This document shows, piece after piece, positions 1-10,893 of a stretch of DNA of 64,000 nt. The stretch lies in contig NC_084886.1 in NCBI RefSeq assembly GCF_958979055.1, positions 50,799,654 to 50,863,653 of the forward strand, given 5' to 3'. The notes beneath the pieces were generated by a model, which saw only the letters and a program-made list of their open reading frames with translations, was not told the DNA's origin and did no database searches. The DNA is from Alnus glutinosa. Lineage: Eukaryota; Streptophyta; Magnoliopsida; Fagales; Betulaceae. The translations under genes were made by a program, and so were the position numbers. Each line of letters opens with the position of its first letter. The first letter of the stretch is position 1.

Positions 1-853
1 GATAGTAGAATTTATACCCTTAAAACTTAAGTGAAGTTCTCAAAAAATAAATAAATAAATAAATAAAACTTTTACGATAACAATCACAAGCCTAAAAAGA
101 CCCAACATTAAACACTACCTGCTGTGGCAACTCATATACTAATGACAACAGAACAAAGGAAAAACTCATCCCAAAATTTAAGTCTCACAGATAATCATTT
201 GAACTGCCATCATCTAAAGCTTAATGTTAAGCAAACGCATTATCAATTCAGAAATCATTTTTCGAGCAGAAAAGATACATAACTCAGATTTTACCTGAAG
301 CAGCTCATCACTAAAGAAGATCTTCCTAAAGGTAATTTGCTATAAAACATGATTAAATGATGTTAGGTTTTACCGTTTAACGTGTGTTGGCAAAAATTCA
401 TGTGTCAAACACATGACATTTGGATTGTAAATTTGTAGTGTTTAGTGTTGAATGAAGGATTAAATTCATGTAAAAGTCGGTTGAAGATCTTAAAAATTCA
501 AGTTTATATAGTTGGAATAAAACGGCTATATCTTTTTGATTCTGATATCAATGAAGGTAAGTTTTGTGGCGTTAGAAAAATAATTTAAAAGGCTAGAATT
601 TTGTATTTTATTTATTTATTTTTAAAATCAATTCTGATGTGTAATGAGTCAAAAAAAAAGTTGATAAACACACAATATAAAGTCAATTGGATGGTTTTTT
701 TCAAACAAAATAGGATTTTAATGCCTACAACTATTCCACAATGTTGACGTGTCAGTTCTAACTAATTATTGAATTAGTCTTTGTTTAAAAAAAAAATAAA
801 AATTATGACTATCATATCAACATTATGAGATGATTGTAGGAAAAAAAATGTAT

Positions 854-919
<66 letters not shown>

Positions 920-1311
920 TACTCTAAGTGAAAACGTATTGATTGATGTATAAGTTGAATTATTGCTAGCTTCTAATCATAATTTATGATGAATAATCAC
1001 TTACTCAAAATAATATATCAACGAATAACTCAAAAAAAATTATTAATATAATTTTTATTTTTAACATCACGTCAAAAAATATATATTTTTTTCAAATTAA
1101 AAAAAAAAAAAACACATTAACAAACATAAAAAATTGGATTATACGTTTGTACAGTAGAAGCCAGTAACGGATTGACACATCATGGTAAAAGTGTGACATG
1201 ATTCACACCAGATTACTAACCTGAAAACCTCTCTGGCTCTTTCTACCCTAAACCCTCTTCCTACCAAAACCCTCATCTCTCAATTGCTCTCTGTGAAACC
1301 ACACACAGAGA
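1..1311. other. AT-rich upstream region of NUWA
   Basis: No coding region is supported here. The stretch is strongly AT-rich, contains an (AT)n microsatellite near 857-913, and carries many short poly(A)/poly(T) runs. The last ~100 bases before 1312 become C-rich and pyrimidine-rich, as expected for the promoter-proximal and 5' untranslated part of the next gene. I could not place a convincing TATA box or transcription start. Confidence 0.6.
857..913. repeat. (AT)n microsatellite
   Basis: An uninterrupted run of about 28 AT dinucleotides, about 400 bases upstream of the NUWA start codon. It is self-complementary and probably length-polymorphic. Confidence 0.95.
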
Positions 1312-3321
1312 ATGGCACTCTCCAAACCCACCTTTCTCACCCACCTCAAAACCTTAGCCAAACCGCACCACCACCCACCACCAGCAGCCGCCTCCTTCAT
1401 CTCCCTCCGCCGCTCCCTCTCATTCTCCTCCCCCGAAGAAGCTGCCGCCGAACGCCGCCGCCGCAAGCGCCGCCTGCGCATCGAACCCCCTCTCTCCTCC
1501 CTCAACCGCACCCAACAACAGCCCCCCAAACCCCAAAACTCTCAAATCCCACAAAACCCCAACTCACCAAAACTCCCCGAGCCCGTCTCGGCCCTCTCCG
1601 GCAACCGCCTCAATCTCCACAACCGCATTCTCAAGCTGGTCCGCGAGAATGACCTCGACGAGGCCTCGCTCTTCACGCGGCACTCCGTCTACTCCAATTG
1701 CCGCCCCACCATCTTCACCGTCAACTCCGTCCTCAATGCCCTCCTTCGCCAGTCCAAGTATGCTGACCTCCTCTCCCTCCACCGCTTCATCACCCAGGCT
1801 GGTATTGCCCCCAATATCATCACCTACAATCTCGTTTTCCAGACCTATCTCGATTGTCGAAAACCCGACACCGCCTTGGAACACTACCGCCAGTTCATCA
1901 ACGACGCACCCATCAACCCCTCTCCGACGACTTTCCGGATTCTCATCAAAGGATTGGTGGATAATGGAAAGCTTGCCAAAGCCATGGAGTTGAAAGAGGA
2001 GGTTTTTGGGGTCAAAGGGTTTGCCGCAGACCCCATTATATACCATTATTTGATGAATGGGTGTGTGAGGAGTGGGGATTCAGATGGGGTTTTTGGGCTT
2101 TTTGAGGAGTTGAAGGAGAAAGTGGGAGGGTTTGTGGAGGATGGGGTGGTGTACGGTGGGTTGATGAAGGGGTATTTCATGAGGGGAATGGAGAAGGAGG
2201 CCATGGAGTGTTATGAGGAGGTTGTCGGGGTGGGTTCGAGGGTGAAGATGAGTGCTGTCGCGTATAATTCGGTGTTGGATGCTTTGAGCAAGAATGGGAA
2301 GTTCGATGAGGCCTTGAGGTTGTTTGATAGGATGATTCAGGAGCATAGCCTGCCGAGGCGGTTGGCAGTGAATTTGGGGAGTTTTAATGTGATGGTTGAT
2401 GGGTATTGTGCACAAGGGAGGTTTAAGGATGCCATTGAGGTTTTTAGGAAGATGGGGGAGTATAGGTGTAGTCCGGATACTTTGTCGTTCAATAATTTGA
2501 TCGAACAGTTGTGTAATAATGGAATGTTGGGTGAGGCCGAGGAGATGTGTAGGGAGATGGGTGAGAAGGGGGTGAATCCGGATGAGTTTACGTATGGGTT
2601 GTTGATGGATACTTGTTTTAAGGAGGATAGGGCTGATGATGCAGCTAGGTATTTTAGGAAGATGGTTGAGTCGGGGCTGAGGCCCAACTTGGCGGTTTAT
2701 AATAGGTTGGTTGATGGGTTGGTTAAGGTGGGGAAGGTTGATGATGCAAAGTCATTTTTCGATCTGATGGTGAAGAAACTGAAGATGGATGTCGTGAGCT
2801 ATGAGTTTATAATGAAGGCATTGAGTGAGGTTGGAAAGTTGGATGAGGTGCTCAATGTGGTTGATACAATGTTGGATGATGATGGGTTTGAGTTTAATGA
2901 GGAGTTGCAGGAGTTTGTCAAAGGGGAGTTGAGGAAGGAAGGGAGGGAGGAGGATTTGGGAAAGCTTATGGAGGAAAAGGAAAGGCAGAAGGCTGAAGCT
3001 AAGGCTAAGGAGGCTGAAGCAGCAGAAGCAGCCAAAATAAGTGCAAGAATTGCCATTTCTTCTTTACTTCCGTCCAAGTTGTTTGGTAATAAGGACGGTG
3101 ACACAGAGTCTGCAGAGACCAATCAAACTGAGGCAGAGTCTGTTGAGGCCAATGGAAATGTTGTCGAGGCTTCTTCTGTGAATGAAGAAGGGCAAGCTGG
3201 TCAAGAAGGGAGCTCTGGTGAAACTGCTCCTGTGGATGCTGTTGGGGAATCGGCAGACGAAACAGTTACTGAAGGTGTGGGTTCAGATGGTATAGAGGCA
3301 AAAAGTGATGGTGCAAACTGA
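1312..3321 (+). CDS. NUWA: P-class pentatricopeptide repeat protein NUWA (EMB1796)
   Basis: Intronless 669-aa frame. The first ~100 residues are Arg/Ser/Pro-rich with few acids, like an organelle transit peptide. They include a [23 protein letters not shown] stretch that I recognise from Arabidopsis At3g49240. Residues ~110-530 hold about ten helical PPR motifs (for example [54 protein letters not shown]). No E or DYW editing domain follows. Residues ~530-669 form a charged, Ala/Glu-rich tail that looks like a coiled coil followed by an acidic low-complexity end. In Arabidopsis, NUWA is required in early embryogenesis and works with DYW2 in organellar C-to-U RNA editing complexes. The start was chosen at MALSKPTF, the first Met of the conserved N terminus. 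Codon use shifts from C-rich in the first third to T/G-rich later, which is probably compositional. Orthology is from memory of the family, not an alignment. Confidence 0.9.
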   Translation: MALSKPTFLTHLKTLAKPHHHPPPAAASFISLRRSLSFSSPEEAAAERRRRKRRLRIEPPLSSLNRTQQQPPKPQNSQIPQNPNSPKLPEPVSALSGNRLNLHNRILKLVRENDLDEASLFTRHSVYSNCRPTIFTVNSVLNALLRQSKYADLLSLHRFITQAGIAPNIITYNLVFQTYLDCRKPDTALEHYRQFINDAPINPSPTTFRILIKGLVDNGKLAKAMELKEEVFGVKGFAADPIIYHYLMNGCVRSGDSDGVFGLFEELKEKVGGFVEDGVVYGGLMKGYFMRGMEKEAMECYEEVVGVGSRVKMSAVAYNSVLDALSKNGKFDEALRLFDRMIQEHSLPRRLAVNLGSFNVMVDGYCAQGRFKDAIEVFRKMGEYRCSPDTLSFNNLIEQLCNNGMLGEAEEMCREMGEKGVNPDEFTYGLLMDTCFKEDRADDAARYFRKMVESGLRPNLAVYNRLVDGLVKVGKVDDAKSFFDLMVKKLKMDVVSYEFIMKALSEVGKLDEVLNVVDTMLDDDGFEFNEELQEFVKGELRKEGREEDLGKLMEEKERQKAEAKAKEAEAAEAAKISARIAISSLLPSKLFGNKDGDTESAETNQTEAESVEANGNVVEASSVNEEGQAGQEGSSGETAPVDAVGESADETVTEGVGSDGIEAKSDGAN

Positions 3322-4989
3322 GCAGGTAAGAGCTTGAATGTGCAAATTCATTGGCGATGACTTGATGGGGGGAAATGATCGTCTTTTGTGTTCCCTTTCT
3401 TCATTGATGAAACACTTGAGATACGAACCTAATGTCATCTGCTACTGAAGTAAATTTATATATAACTAATATTGTTAGAAATGATGATGGTTTATTTACT
3501 TCATTAGTTTCTTTCAGCTTAGTGTTGGTGGATTTATGGTTTTGTAGATTTTTGAAATTGACACCTCCTTTGACTCTGTATCATAGCGTGTATCAAACTC
3601 AATTGTTGAAGCCGAGTACTACAGTTATGAAAAGAGGTGCTCTTTTCTTAAATCTGCCCTCGAACCCAGAGAGAGAATCTCGGAATTTTGTTGTTGAATA
3701 TTCTAATGGGAACCCAGAGGAGTTCCCCCCATTAGACTCCACTGCAGATGCTATATATGTTGAAGCAAACACAAAAGGCAATGTAACAAAACAGGGTATT
3801 TGACACTTCAAAGCACACGGCTAAACCCTTATGTTTTTGTTTACATAGGACTGCAAAAACAAGCATTAGAACTCATTTTATTGTTGACATACCATTAAGT
3901 GTATAGATAGGAATACAGCAGTAGCATCGAGATGGCAATCGAAGCTGAGAACTAGTAGAGATGGTCATCTTGCAACTCCAAATGATGTGAGTATATCTAC
4001 ATTGCATGGAGAGGCATATTGCAACCAGATAGATATGATGTATATATTCTGGTAGTTGGACGTGGAGATCAGTATTATCAAGATGCTGCAAGATACATGG
4101 GGCTTAAAGTGGCAGGGTTAGGCTAAGCAGCAGTCATTACATTTGATAGAACCTGGGGTGCTTGCACCTCTTCATGCTAATGATACTGGTTGGTACTTGG
4201 CAACGCCGTCTGACTTCATCTACATTCACTTTTCTGTTCCATTGTGGCTGCTTGACACAACCTTAGTCATCAGTCAAAACATTCTTTTCTTTTGCAGTAT
4301 CCGGTGTAGAGTGCTGGTCTTGTTCATTTACAGGCAGCCACAACTCATGGTCTTGATTTGCAAATTTGTGGCGACTTTGGTCAGAGTTTCCCCATTTTGT
4401 TGTGTCCGACTTCTGCACTAATGAAGTGACGAGAAAATCCCAACTTGTTTTGTACTTATCCTAAATATCCTTTACTTTTTGGGAATATATCTGCCGAGTA
4501 CCTAAAATACAAATGAAAATGGCCAAATATTTTCAGATGACCCATATAATTTGTTACATACATAAGACATGCTCTTTTCAACATTCAACAGGTACTCCTC
4601 ATCTCATGTTTGCATAATGCCTAGAGTATCTGTATCGGTCCTTAAGACTTGCGCTTTAATAACGTGGCTATCATTCTTACAATTAGTAGAGTGCGCTCCA
4701 TGGCATCATATAAACGCACTTGGAGACAAGCAGGACACAACTCCAATACTTGGCGGGTCTGGTATCCATTCACAAGACAGCTACAACTTGTAATCTTTAC
4801 TCTTAGTGATGTTATCAAGCAGGTGGTAAAGGAGGAAGAGGTTGCTTATTATACAATTGCAAGAAGCTGATACTTCCACAAGTCTTCAAAAACCTTTCAT
4901 CCGTTACAACATACCAGAAAAATCGAATCAGTTACAACACACACACGTCCCAAAGATAAACATTCAAGATGCTTTCAAAATCATCTTTC
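3322..4989. other. Intergenic region between NUWA and SINAT (convergent 3' ends)
   Basis: The two flanking genes converge here, so the outer parts should be 3' untranslated sequence. Short open frames at 3432-3803 and 4143-4421 (+) show no family I recognise and lack clear splice partners. Untranslated exons or a decayed gene remnant cannot be excluded. Confidence 0.5.
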
Positions 4990-7900
4990 TCAGCTACAAA
5001 GGTTCGGTATGCACACCCCAGCATCTGGATTTTGTTGTTCTTTCCATATCCTCCCAGTAACTCTCAGCTTCAGCTCCTTTCTATCCCCACCTGAGAAGAA
5101 GAGAGCCATGTTTCGTTGGATAATGAGACCATCATGGCTGTCCCTGACCTTTCGGTGACTATCTCGGATACTTCGTGGGGTACCCTCCCATATGAGTTTC
5201 CTACCATTTGCGCCAACCTCAAGGCTATAACTATAGTTCCGAGCCTCATTCTCATCGCCCATGAAACGGAGGAATGCCATGTAAACAGGGGCCATGCCGA
5301 GCTGGAAGGCTTCAAAATGAAGGCAGAAGTATTGACCAAAACAATGAAAGACCTGAAAAAAAAGAAGCAAAAGCAGCACAACCAGTATTAGAAGCACACT
5401 GAAAGAGCCTTTTTTTTTTTTTACATCTTATCATTAAAAAGCGCTAAGGGGTACAATCCTTATAGATCAGTATTGTTCAGTTTTTTTTCTTTTTCTTTTG
5501 ATAATTTAGTTAAAAATAATTCTCTATCAAAACAAAACAAACTGTTAGCGGGCTGCGCTACTGTTGTCCAGTGACATGTTCAGGTTAGTATATTTAACAA
5601 AAGAGAGAGGTTCATGATCTAGCTTTTGGCCCCCACAATCCATTGATACATATAGGAACAAATACAATATTTTGGATTATGAACACCTCACCAGAGGACA
5701 CTTGTCTGTTTCTCTCTAACACTCCCTCCCTCTTAACCTAGAGCTTATATATCATTTATTTATTTTTGATAAATAATTCAATCTCATTATCAAAGAGCAG
5801 AGGGGCACAACAACCTCAACACACAAGAAATATACAAGAGAACCCTCTTTTGAGGAGAAAAAGAAGAATATATCATGTAAGCCTAGCTTATAACACACGA
5901 ACTCTTATCACAACTTTGTAAACACCCATATGTAGGCTGAAAATACTATCAAATTGGTTAAAAAAGAACCAGCTGAAAACAACACGAAACCGATCGTAAA
6001 ACCACCAAATCGGTCAAAAACAAATTGAACTGGCCAAAAGACCACCAAAATCGGCAGAAACAAATGGAACCGGCCAAAATATCATCAAACCAGATGAAAA
6101 ACAATATGAACCGACCAACATATCACCAAACTGGACGAAAACTAATCAGAATCGGCTAAAAAAAATCTGAATTGGCCAAAACATCACCAAACCGGCTGAA
6201 AACACAACAAAACATGTCGAAAAGGAACAAAATCGGCTGGCACCAGTCAAAACAACGTCAGTACCCGGTCAAAACAACACCGAAAAATACCAAATCGGCC
6301 AAAACAGCGCCGAAAACCTTCAAACGATCAAACATTGCTGGAACCCACCAAAATATTGCTGACAAACAACAAATCTGGCTGAAACTTGCTGGAAAACACC
6401 AACATCGGTTGAGATTCGCCGGAAAACACCAAAACTGGTCGAGATTCACCAAAAAAAAAATCAATGCCGGCCAAAATGTAGCTAGGAAACACAAACACCA
6501 GTCTGGGACATGATTCTGGGTCAACCCAATTACGGTTTGGGTTGATTCGATTTTAAGAATAAACCGGGTTATGGGCCAAGCCTGAGTTGACTTGACTATG
6601 CTGGGCTATGCTTAAGCCGGATCCGATATAATCGAATGAGCTTTGAACTTGGGCCAGACTCGAACTTGGGCTGGATCCGGGTTGGTTTGGACTCGGCCCA
6701 AGAATAAAACTTGGACAACATTATGCCGAATAAAGGATTAAACCAAACTGAGATTCTTATCCCGAACAGGGGTAACGTGCACTCACAGCCAAACATCCCT
6801 TCTCTGAAACACGTTGGAGATTCGTTGTTGGCAACTAAACGACACCAACCACCACCACAGGGACACGAACAGACACCACCGATGACTGCAACGGTGTCAG
6901 CAGACCACCACAACAATGACAACCCTAACCAACTGCCAGCCACCACCCAACCACCGTAGATTCACCAGCGTTGACAAACACTCACCATCGGCAACCACTA
7001 AAGGTTGGCTCGCTGCCTTTTAGACTATCATTAACCATAACCAAACAACACAACACACAGCTGGCAATCTGATAAGATAACTTTGAATTGAAAATTGATT
7101 GGGTCGGATTCTAATTAATCCTTCCTCATGATGGGCTATAATGTCCTTTGATATTTGGCCATACCTACAAACACGGCCAACCACCACTACAACACAAAAA
7201 CGACTAATCAGAAACAACTGAAGGCCGCTATAACAACGACCACACATGGCCATACCACCACAGAACCAACCACCACATTGATGAGGTCGATGGAAACAAC
7301 ATCTCAACTATTACAGTGATGATGCTGTCATCGACCTCCAACCATGGGTATCAAGCCTTAACCTACAACACCGACAATGTTGTAAAAGAGGAGAAAACAA
7401 AGAAGACAGAGAAAAAAGAAAAAGAAAAAAAAAAGGGACTAAACAATAATTTAAACTCTAGAATCTTGCTCTTATACTATCTGAAAAAAAAAAAAAAATA
7501 CTACCCAATGTCACTAATTTTATAGTCCTGCCAATCAATTTAATAAGCAGTCGTGAGTGAAAACCATGTCAAAGCCAAATCTATCCAATAATTAGAAAGC
7601 ACTACAAACTTGGCATTTCGGATGATGTAATTATCACCAAAAAGATAATATCATACAGTATATAATTCCATAAATGGTCTAAATAGAAACCGCCAAAAAA
7701 ACCATTACATTTCCTTTGGTCACAATATGGTTGTGGTCCAAAACTATGTGTTAGATTCTAATTTCATCCCCGAACTATTATTAATTGTTTCAATTAGTCC
7801 TTCAAGTTCTACAAATGTCTCAATGTTACCCTAATACATTACCATGACTTTTGCACTATTTGAGGACGTTCTGAGGCCATGCTGAAATGCATATGTGAAT

Positions 7901-8593
7901 TTGTGTGTGTGTGTTGTGTAAATATCTGACTAGATCACATAGCCAAATCAATGAGCGCCTTTATAGTATGGAATATAGGTCCGTTGCAATCTGTAAAGAT
8001 ATATAAATTTGGCTCAAGCCATCATTTAAATACAAACACGGAGCCACATCACATATTGCTTATTATGTAAAATCCAACAAAAGAATCTAAATGCAATTAT
8101 CACTTACTGTGAGCATCCAAGTGGCATTCTCTACTTCTCGGGGATTGGACTTCACATAGCGATGGTTGAATGTGCATCCTGTGTGCATGTCCACCTTGTG
8201 ATCATCTCTCAGATGGGCAACCAGGAAAGGGATATCCCCAACAACAGAGCACTCTGATCCGGCATATGGACAATTATATGGTCTGAAATTACATATTGAC
8301 TCATGCTTCAGCTTACTGTAGTATGGAAATATTTCTGGGCATCCCAAGGAGTAATACTTGCAGGGCAGTTCAAGCGACTCAGCCACCTTCTCCAAGGCTA
8401 AACACCTAATATCTCCAAGCTCTTGTCTACAAGTGGGGCACCGGTTGTGTACCCTTGTTTTACAGGTAGAACACAGTGTATGTCCATTGTGGCACTGCAT
8501 AAAAGGTAATTTGTTATTTTTAAAAAGAGGAGCTCCCTCTAAGACCTACGAGCAATAAATCTCTCAGAAATCTACATTTTATAACACATTTAT

Positions 8594-8647
<54 letters not shown>

Positions 8648-10893
8648 CTCTCTTTTTTTTACATCAACTAGTACATTCCAAACAAAATCATGAACATTTT
8701 ATAATAGAGAACTTTGAGGAAAAAACTGATCTGCTTTTGATCATGGAATTAACATAGTTGGATATCAAGGGAAAGGGGAAAAAAAAAAAACTAAGAAGAT
8801 ATACAATGTCCAATAGTTCCATCTAACCAGCCAAAGCAAATTATATAGTGAAAAGTTTTGAAAAAAGAAGAAGAAAGATATAAGAATAAAAAATACATTG
8901 ACCATTGCCTAGGTACATAGAAACACTCTAATTTATCAGCATTACTGCTTAGAAGAAATAATTATTGGAGAAAAACAAGCCATACTTCACAAATTAACTA
9001 GTGCCCACTGGCTGTATCACAACCTTGACCTTTCTTAAATTCTTAAATGATTATCCACAGAAGTTCTACGTGCTGCAGGGAAAGGACCTCTGAAACCCAT
9101 TGAGTCATAGAAGTTCCAGATATAAATCGGCTGGCCAGTTTCCTTCTCACAAGTAAAAAATTATTTTCTTTTTTGAGAAAAGTACACACACCCCCCTCAA
9201 ACTACCACCCCATTGTCAATGTCCCCCTAAACTACTAATTAAGTCAACGTCCCCCCCAAACTCCCAAAATTTGTCAATGTCCCCCTCCAAACTATTGAGT
9301 CAACACTCTATAATGCTTCTGCTTCTCTTTTCTTCCTCTCCCCAGCTTCTTCTCCTCTCTGGCTTGTTTCTCTTCTCTTCTTGGCTTATCTTCTCTTCTC
9401 TGCTTGGTCTCTTCTCTCTTTTCACTCTCTTTTCAATATCGTGTTTGTCCTGCATCACTATCTTGCTTTAACTAACAGTAATAAGAACAATCAAAGACTA
9501 CTCAGACTGCTCAAAGAAAATTTCAACTGTGTCGTGTTCAAATTGTGCAGGCCAATGTATATCCCTGTATTACTCTACTGCAGAAATATTTTTAAGATTT
9601 TTTTTTCCTTTTCAATGGTAAGTTACACATGCACTTAATGTAACAAATGTGCTCTTTATTAATTAGTATGAATTCATTACAACTTTAATCAAATATTAGA
9701 CATTTGATGCCATTATCATTAAAATATCAAATCTCCCCACTTCGGTATTCCTTTCTAATGCACAGCCATGCTAGCCAAATTTCTAGGTCAAATATCTCAC
9801 AATCCACTTATTGATTCTACATAAATACTCTATAGTCTCCATCCCTCAACTCTCTAAATCACATAGAAGCTCTAGAAATGTGTTTTATGAACTACTGTGG
9901 CCTTTATCAGATGATCAAGGCACCAAATGACGAGCAAGATTTTAGGCGCTCCTTTTGTTGGAAAACCAGGCTAGCCTAAAAAGGAATATTATAGGGCAGG
10001 TAAGTAATATTGAGAAAAGTTTAATTCCTTAATTTATAATTATAAACATTCTCCTTTGAGCATATTCCATAACTAATTACAAGTTCTAAAATCAGACATT
10101 GTTTAAATCATCTGCTCCATTGATCCCTGAACAATCTATGGCTTAAGAGAAATGCTCGCCCAGAAAATTAAAACCCAACAACTATCCAAAATCCAATCGA
10201 TCAACAATTCTATATCCAACAAATTCTTCAAAACTCATGTCCACAAATCTACCCAAACCCATTCTCCACTAATCAATCTCCAAAACACACTAAATCTTAA
10301 ATATGCCAATCATTTTTTTTTTTTGAGAAGTAATAAGCCAATCTCTTTTTGATGAATCAATTTCTTCTTCTTCTTCTTCTTTTTTTTTTTTTTAGGCAAA
10401 TATGCCAATCAATTTCTTTCAAACCCAATTCTCCAAATTCACTCGATCCCACCCCAGATCCCCATCAAATCCCACAAACATATCACAGCAAACAGTTTAA
10501 CAACAACCAAAACAGAAACCCATATGCACAGAACACATACAAAACCACATAAAACTCCAAAACAATTAAGAACATGTCCTTTTCTAAAGAAAAAAGAAGC
10601 ACATAGAGAAGACAAGAGACCTGATGGATTGGTGGGTACATGGAATTGGTGCAGACGGGGCACTCCAGCAACTCGTGGACGCTGGTGGCCGGTGCGATCG
10701 CCGTGGGACCCACAATGTTAACCCCATTAACGTTGTTGCCATTGCGAGGCTTGGAGGACATGAACTCGGAGTGGTGGTGAGGATGTGGATGAAGACCATG
10801 GTGCTGTTGCTGTTGCTGTTGTTGTTGGTGGTGGTGGATCTCATCCTCGTCCAAATCCGAGACTGAAACGCACTCTATGCTGTCCATGTCCAT
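4990..10893 (-). CDS. SINAT3: SINAT-type RING E3 ubiquitin ligase (seven in absentia family)
   Basis: Three phase-0 exons, 10893-10621, 8494-8108 and 5352-4990, give 340 aa. Donors are GTCTCT and GTAAGT; both acceptors end in CAG. Exon 1 encodes MDMDSIECVSV, a His/Gln-rich stretch (eight Gln, many His) and the first half of the RING finger (CPVCTNSMYPPIHQ). Exon 2 completes the RING (CHNGHTLCSTC to RCPTC) and carries the SIAH zinc fingers. Exon 3 is the TRAF-like substrate-binding and dimerisation domain, ending in RIWKEQQNPDAGVCIPNLCS. These proteins ubiquitinate nuclear and cytosolic substrates; plant members act in brassinosteroid, light, autophagy and lateral-root signalling. The sequence looks closest to Arabidopsis SINAT3, but the paralogue assignment is less sure than the family. 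Intron 2 (2.76 kb) and intron 1 (2.13 kb) are long and repeat-rich. Confidence 0.93.
5404..5870 (-). repeat. Possible LINE 3'-tail remnants in SINAT intron 2
   Basis: At ~5410-5455 a poly(T) run is followed by CATTAAAAAGCGCTAAGGGG. At ~5755-5850 a TTTTTGATAAATAATTC-like stretch leads to a similar pattern. Both resemble the reverse complement of the LINE tails seen at 24.5, 25.7 and 33.2 kb. No target-site duplications were found, so these are either old fragments or partial resemblance. Confidence 0.4.
5940..6480. repeat. Degenerate tandem array with an ACCGGCCAAAACATCACCAA-like unit
   Basis: Dozens of imperfect units of about 18-20 bases, or multiples of that, follow one another. They share a CCGGC(C/T)(A/G)AAA core and a CACCAAA spacer, and the sequence drifts along the array. 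It opens a frame (6172-6513) rich in Lys, Gln, Thr and Asn, which looks like a by-product of the repeat. The array lies wholly inside SINAT intron 2. Confidence 0.7.
6481..8107. other. Remainder of SINAT intron 2, probably transposon-derived
   Basis: From 6500 to 7330 the composition is unlike its surroundings: GGGCC/GGTTTGGGTT motifs, then ACC/CAC-rich trinucleotide stretches (6840-7280). This looks like the interior of an old mobile element, but no coding domain or terminal repeat is recognisable. From 7330 to 8107 the sequence is AT-rich intron with poly(A) runs and nothing else I can support. Confidence 0.4.
8596..8643. repeat. (TC)n microsatellite in SINAT intron 1
   Basis: About 24 TC dinucleotides, followed by a poly(T) stretch, roughly 100 bases upstream of exon 2 on the gene strand. 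Confidence 0.95.
9185..9300. repeat. C-rich minisatellite-like block in SINAT intron 1
   Basis: Three to four degenerate copies of a ~30-40 base unit built on GTCAATGTCCCCC and CAAACTACC. It is followed by a pyrimidine-rich stretch (9310-9430) full of CTTCT. No function is evident. Confidence 0.6.

Noticed and set aside
1564-2046. 160-aa minus-strand open frame inside NUWA
   Set aside because: It lies opposite the PPR coding frame and has no recognisable family. It is an antisense shadow of biased codon use.
4143-4421. 92-aa plus-strand frame between NUWA and SINAT as a small membrane protein
   Set aside because: Hydrophobic composition only, no start context, no relatives recognised, and it lies in probable 3' untranslated DNA.
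6172-6513. 113-aa Lys/Gln/Asn-rich frame in SINAT intron 2
   Set aside because: It is a translation of the degenerate tandem repeat, with no support as a gene.
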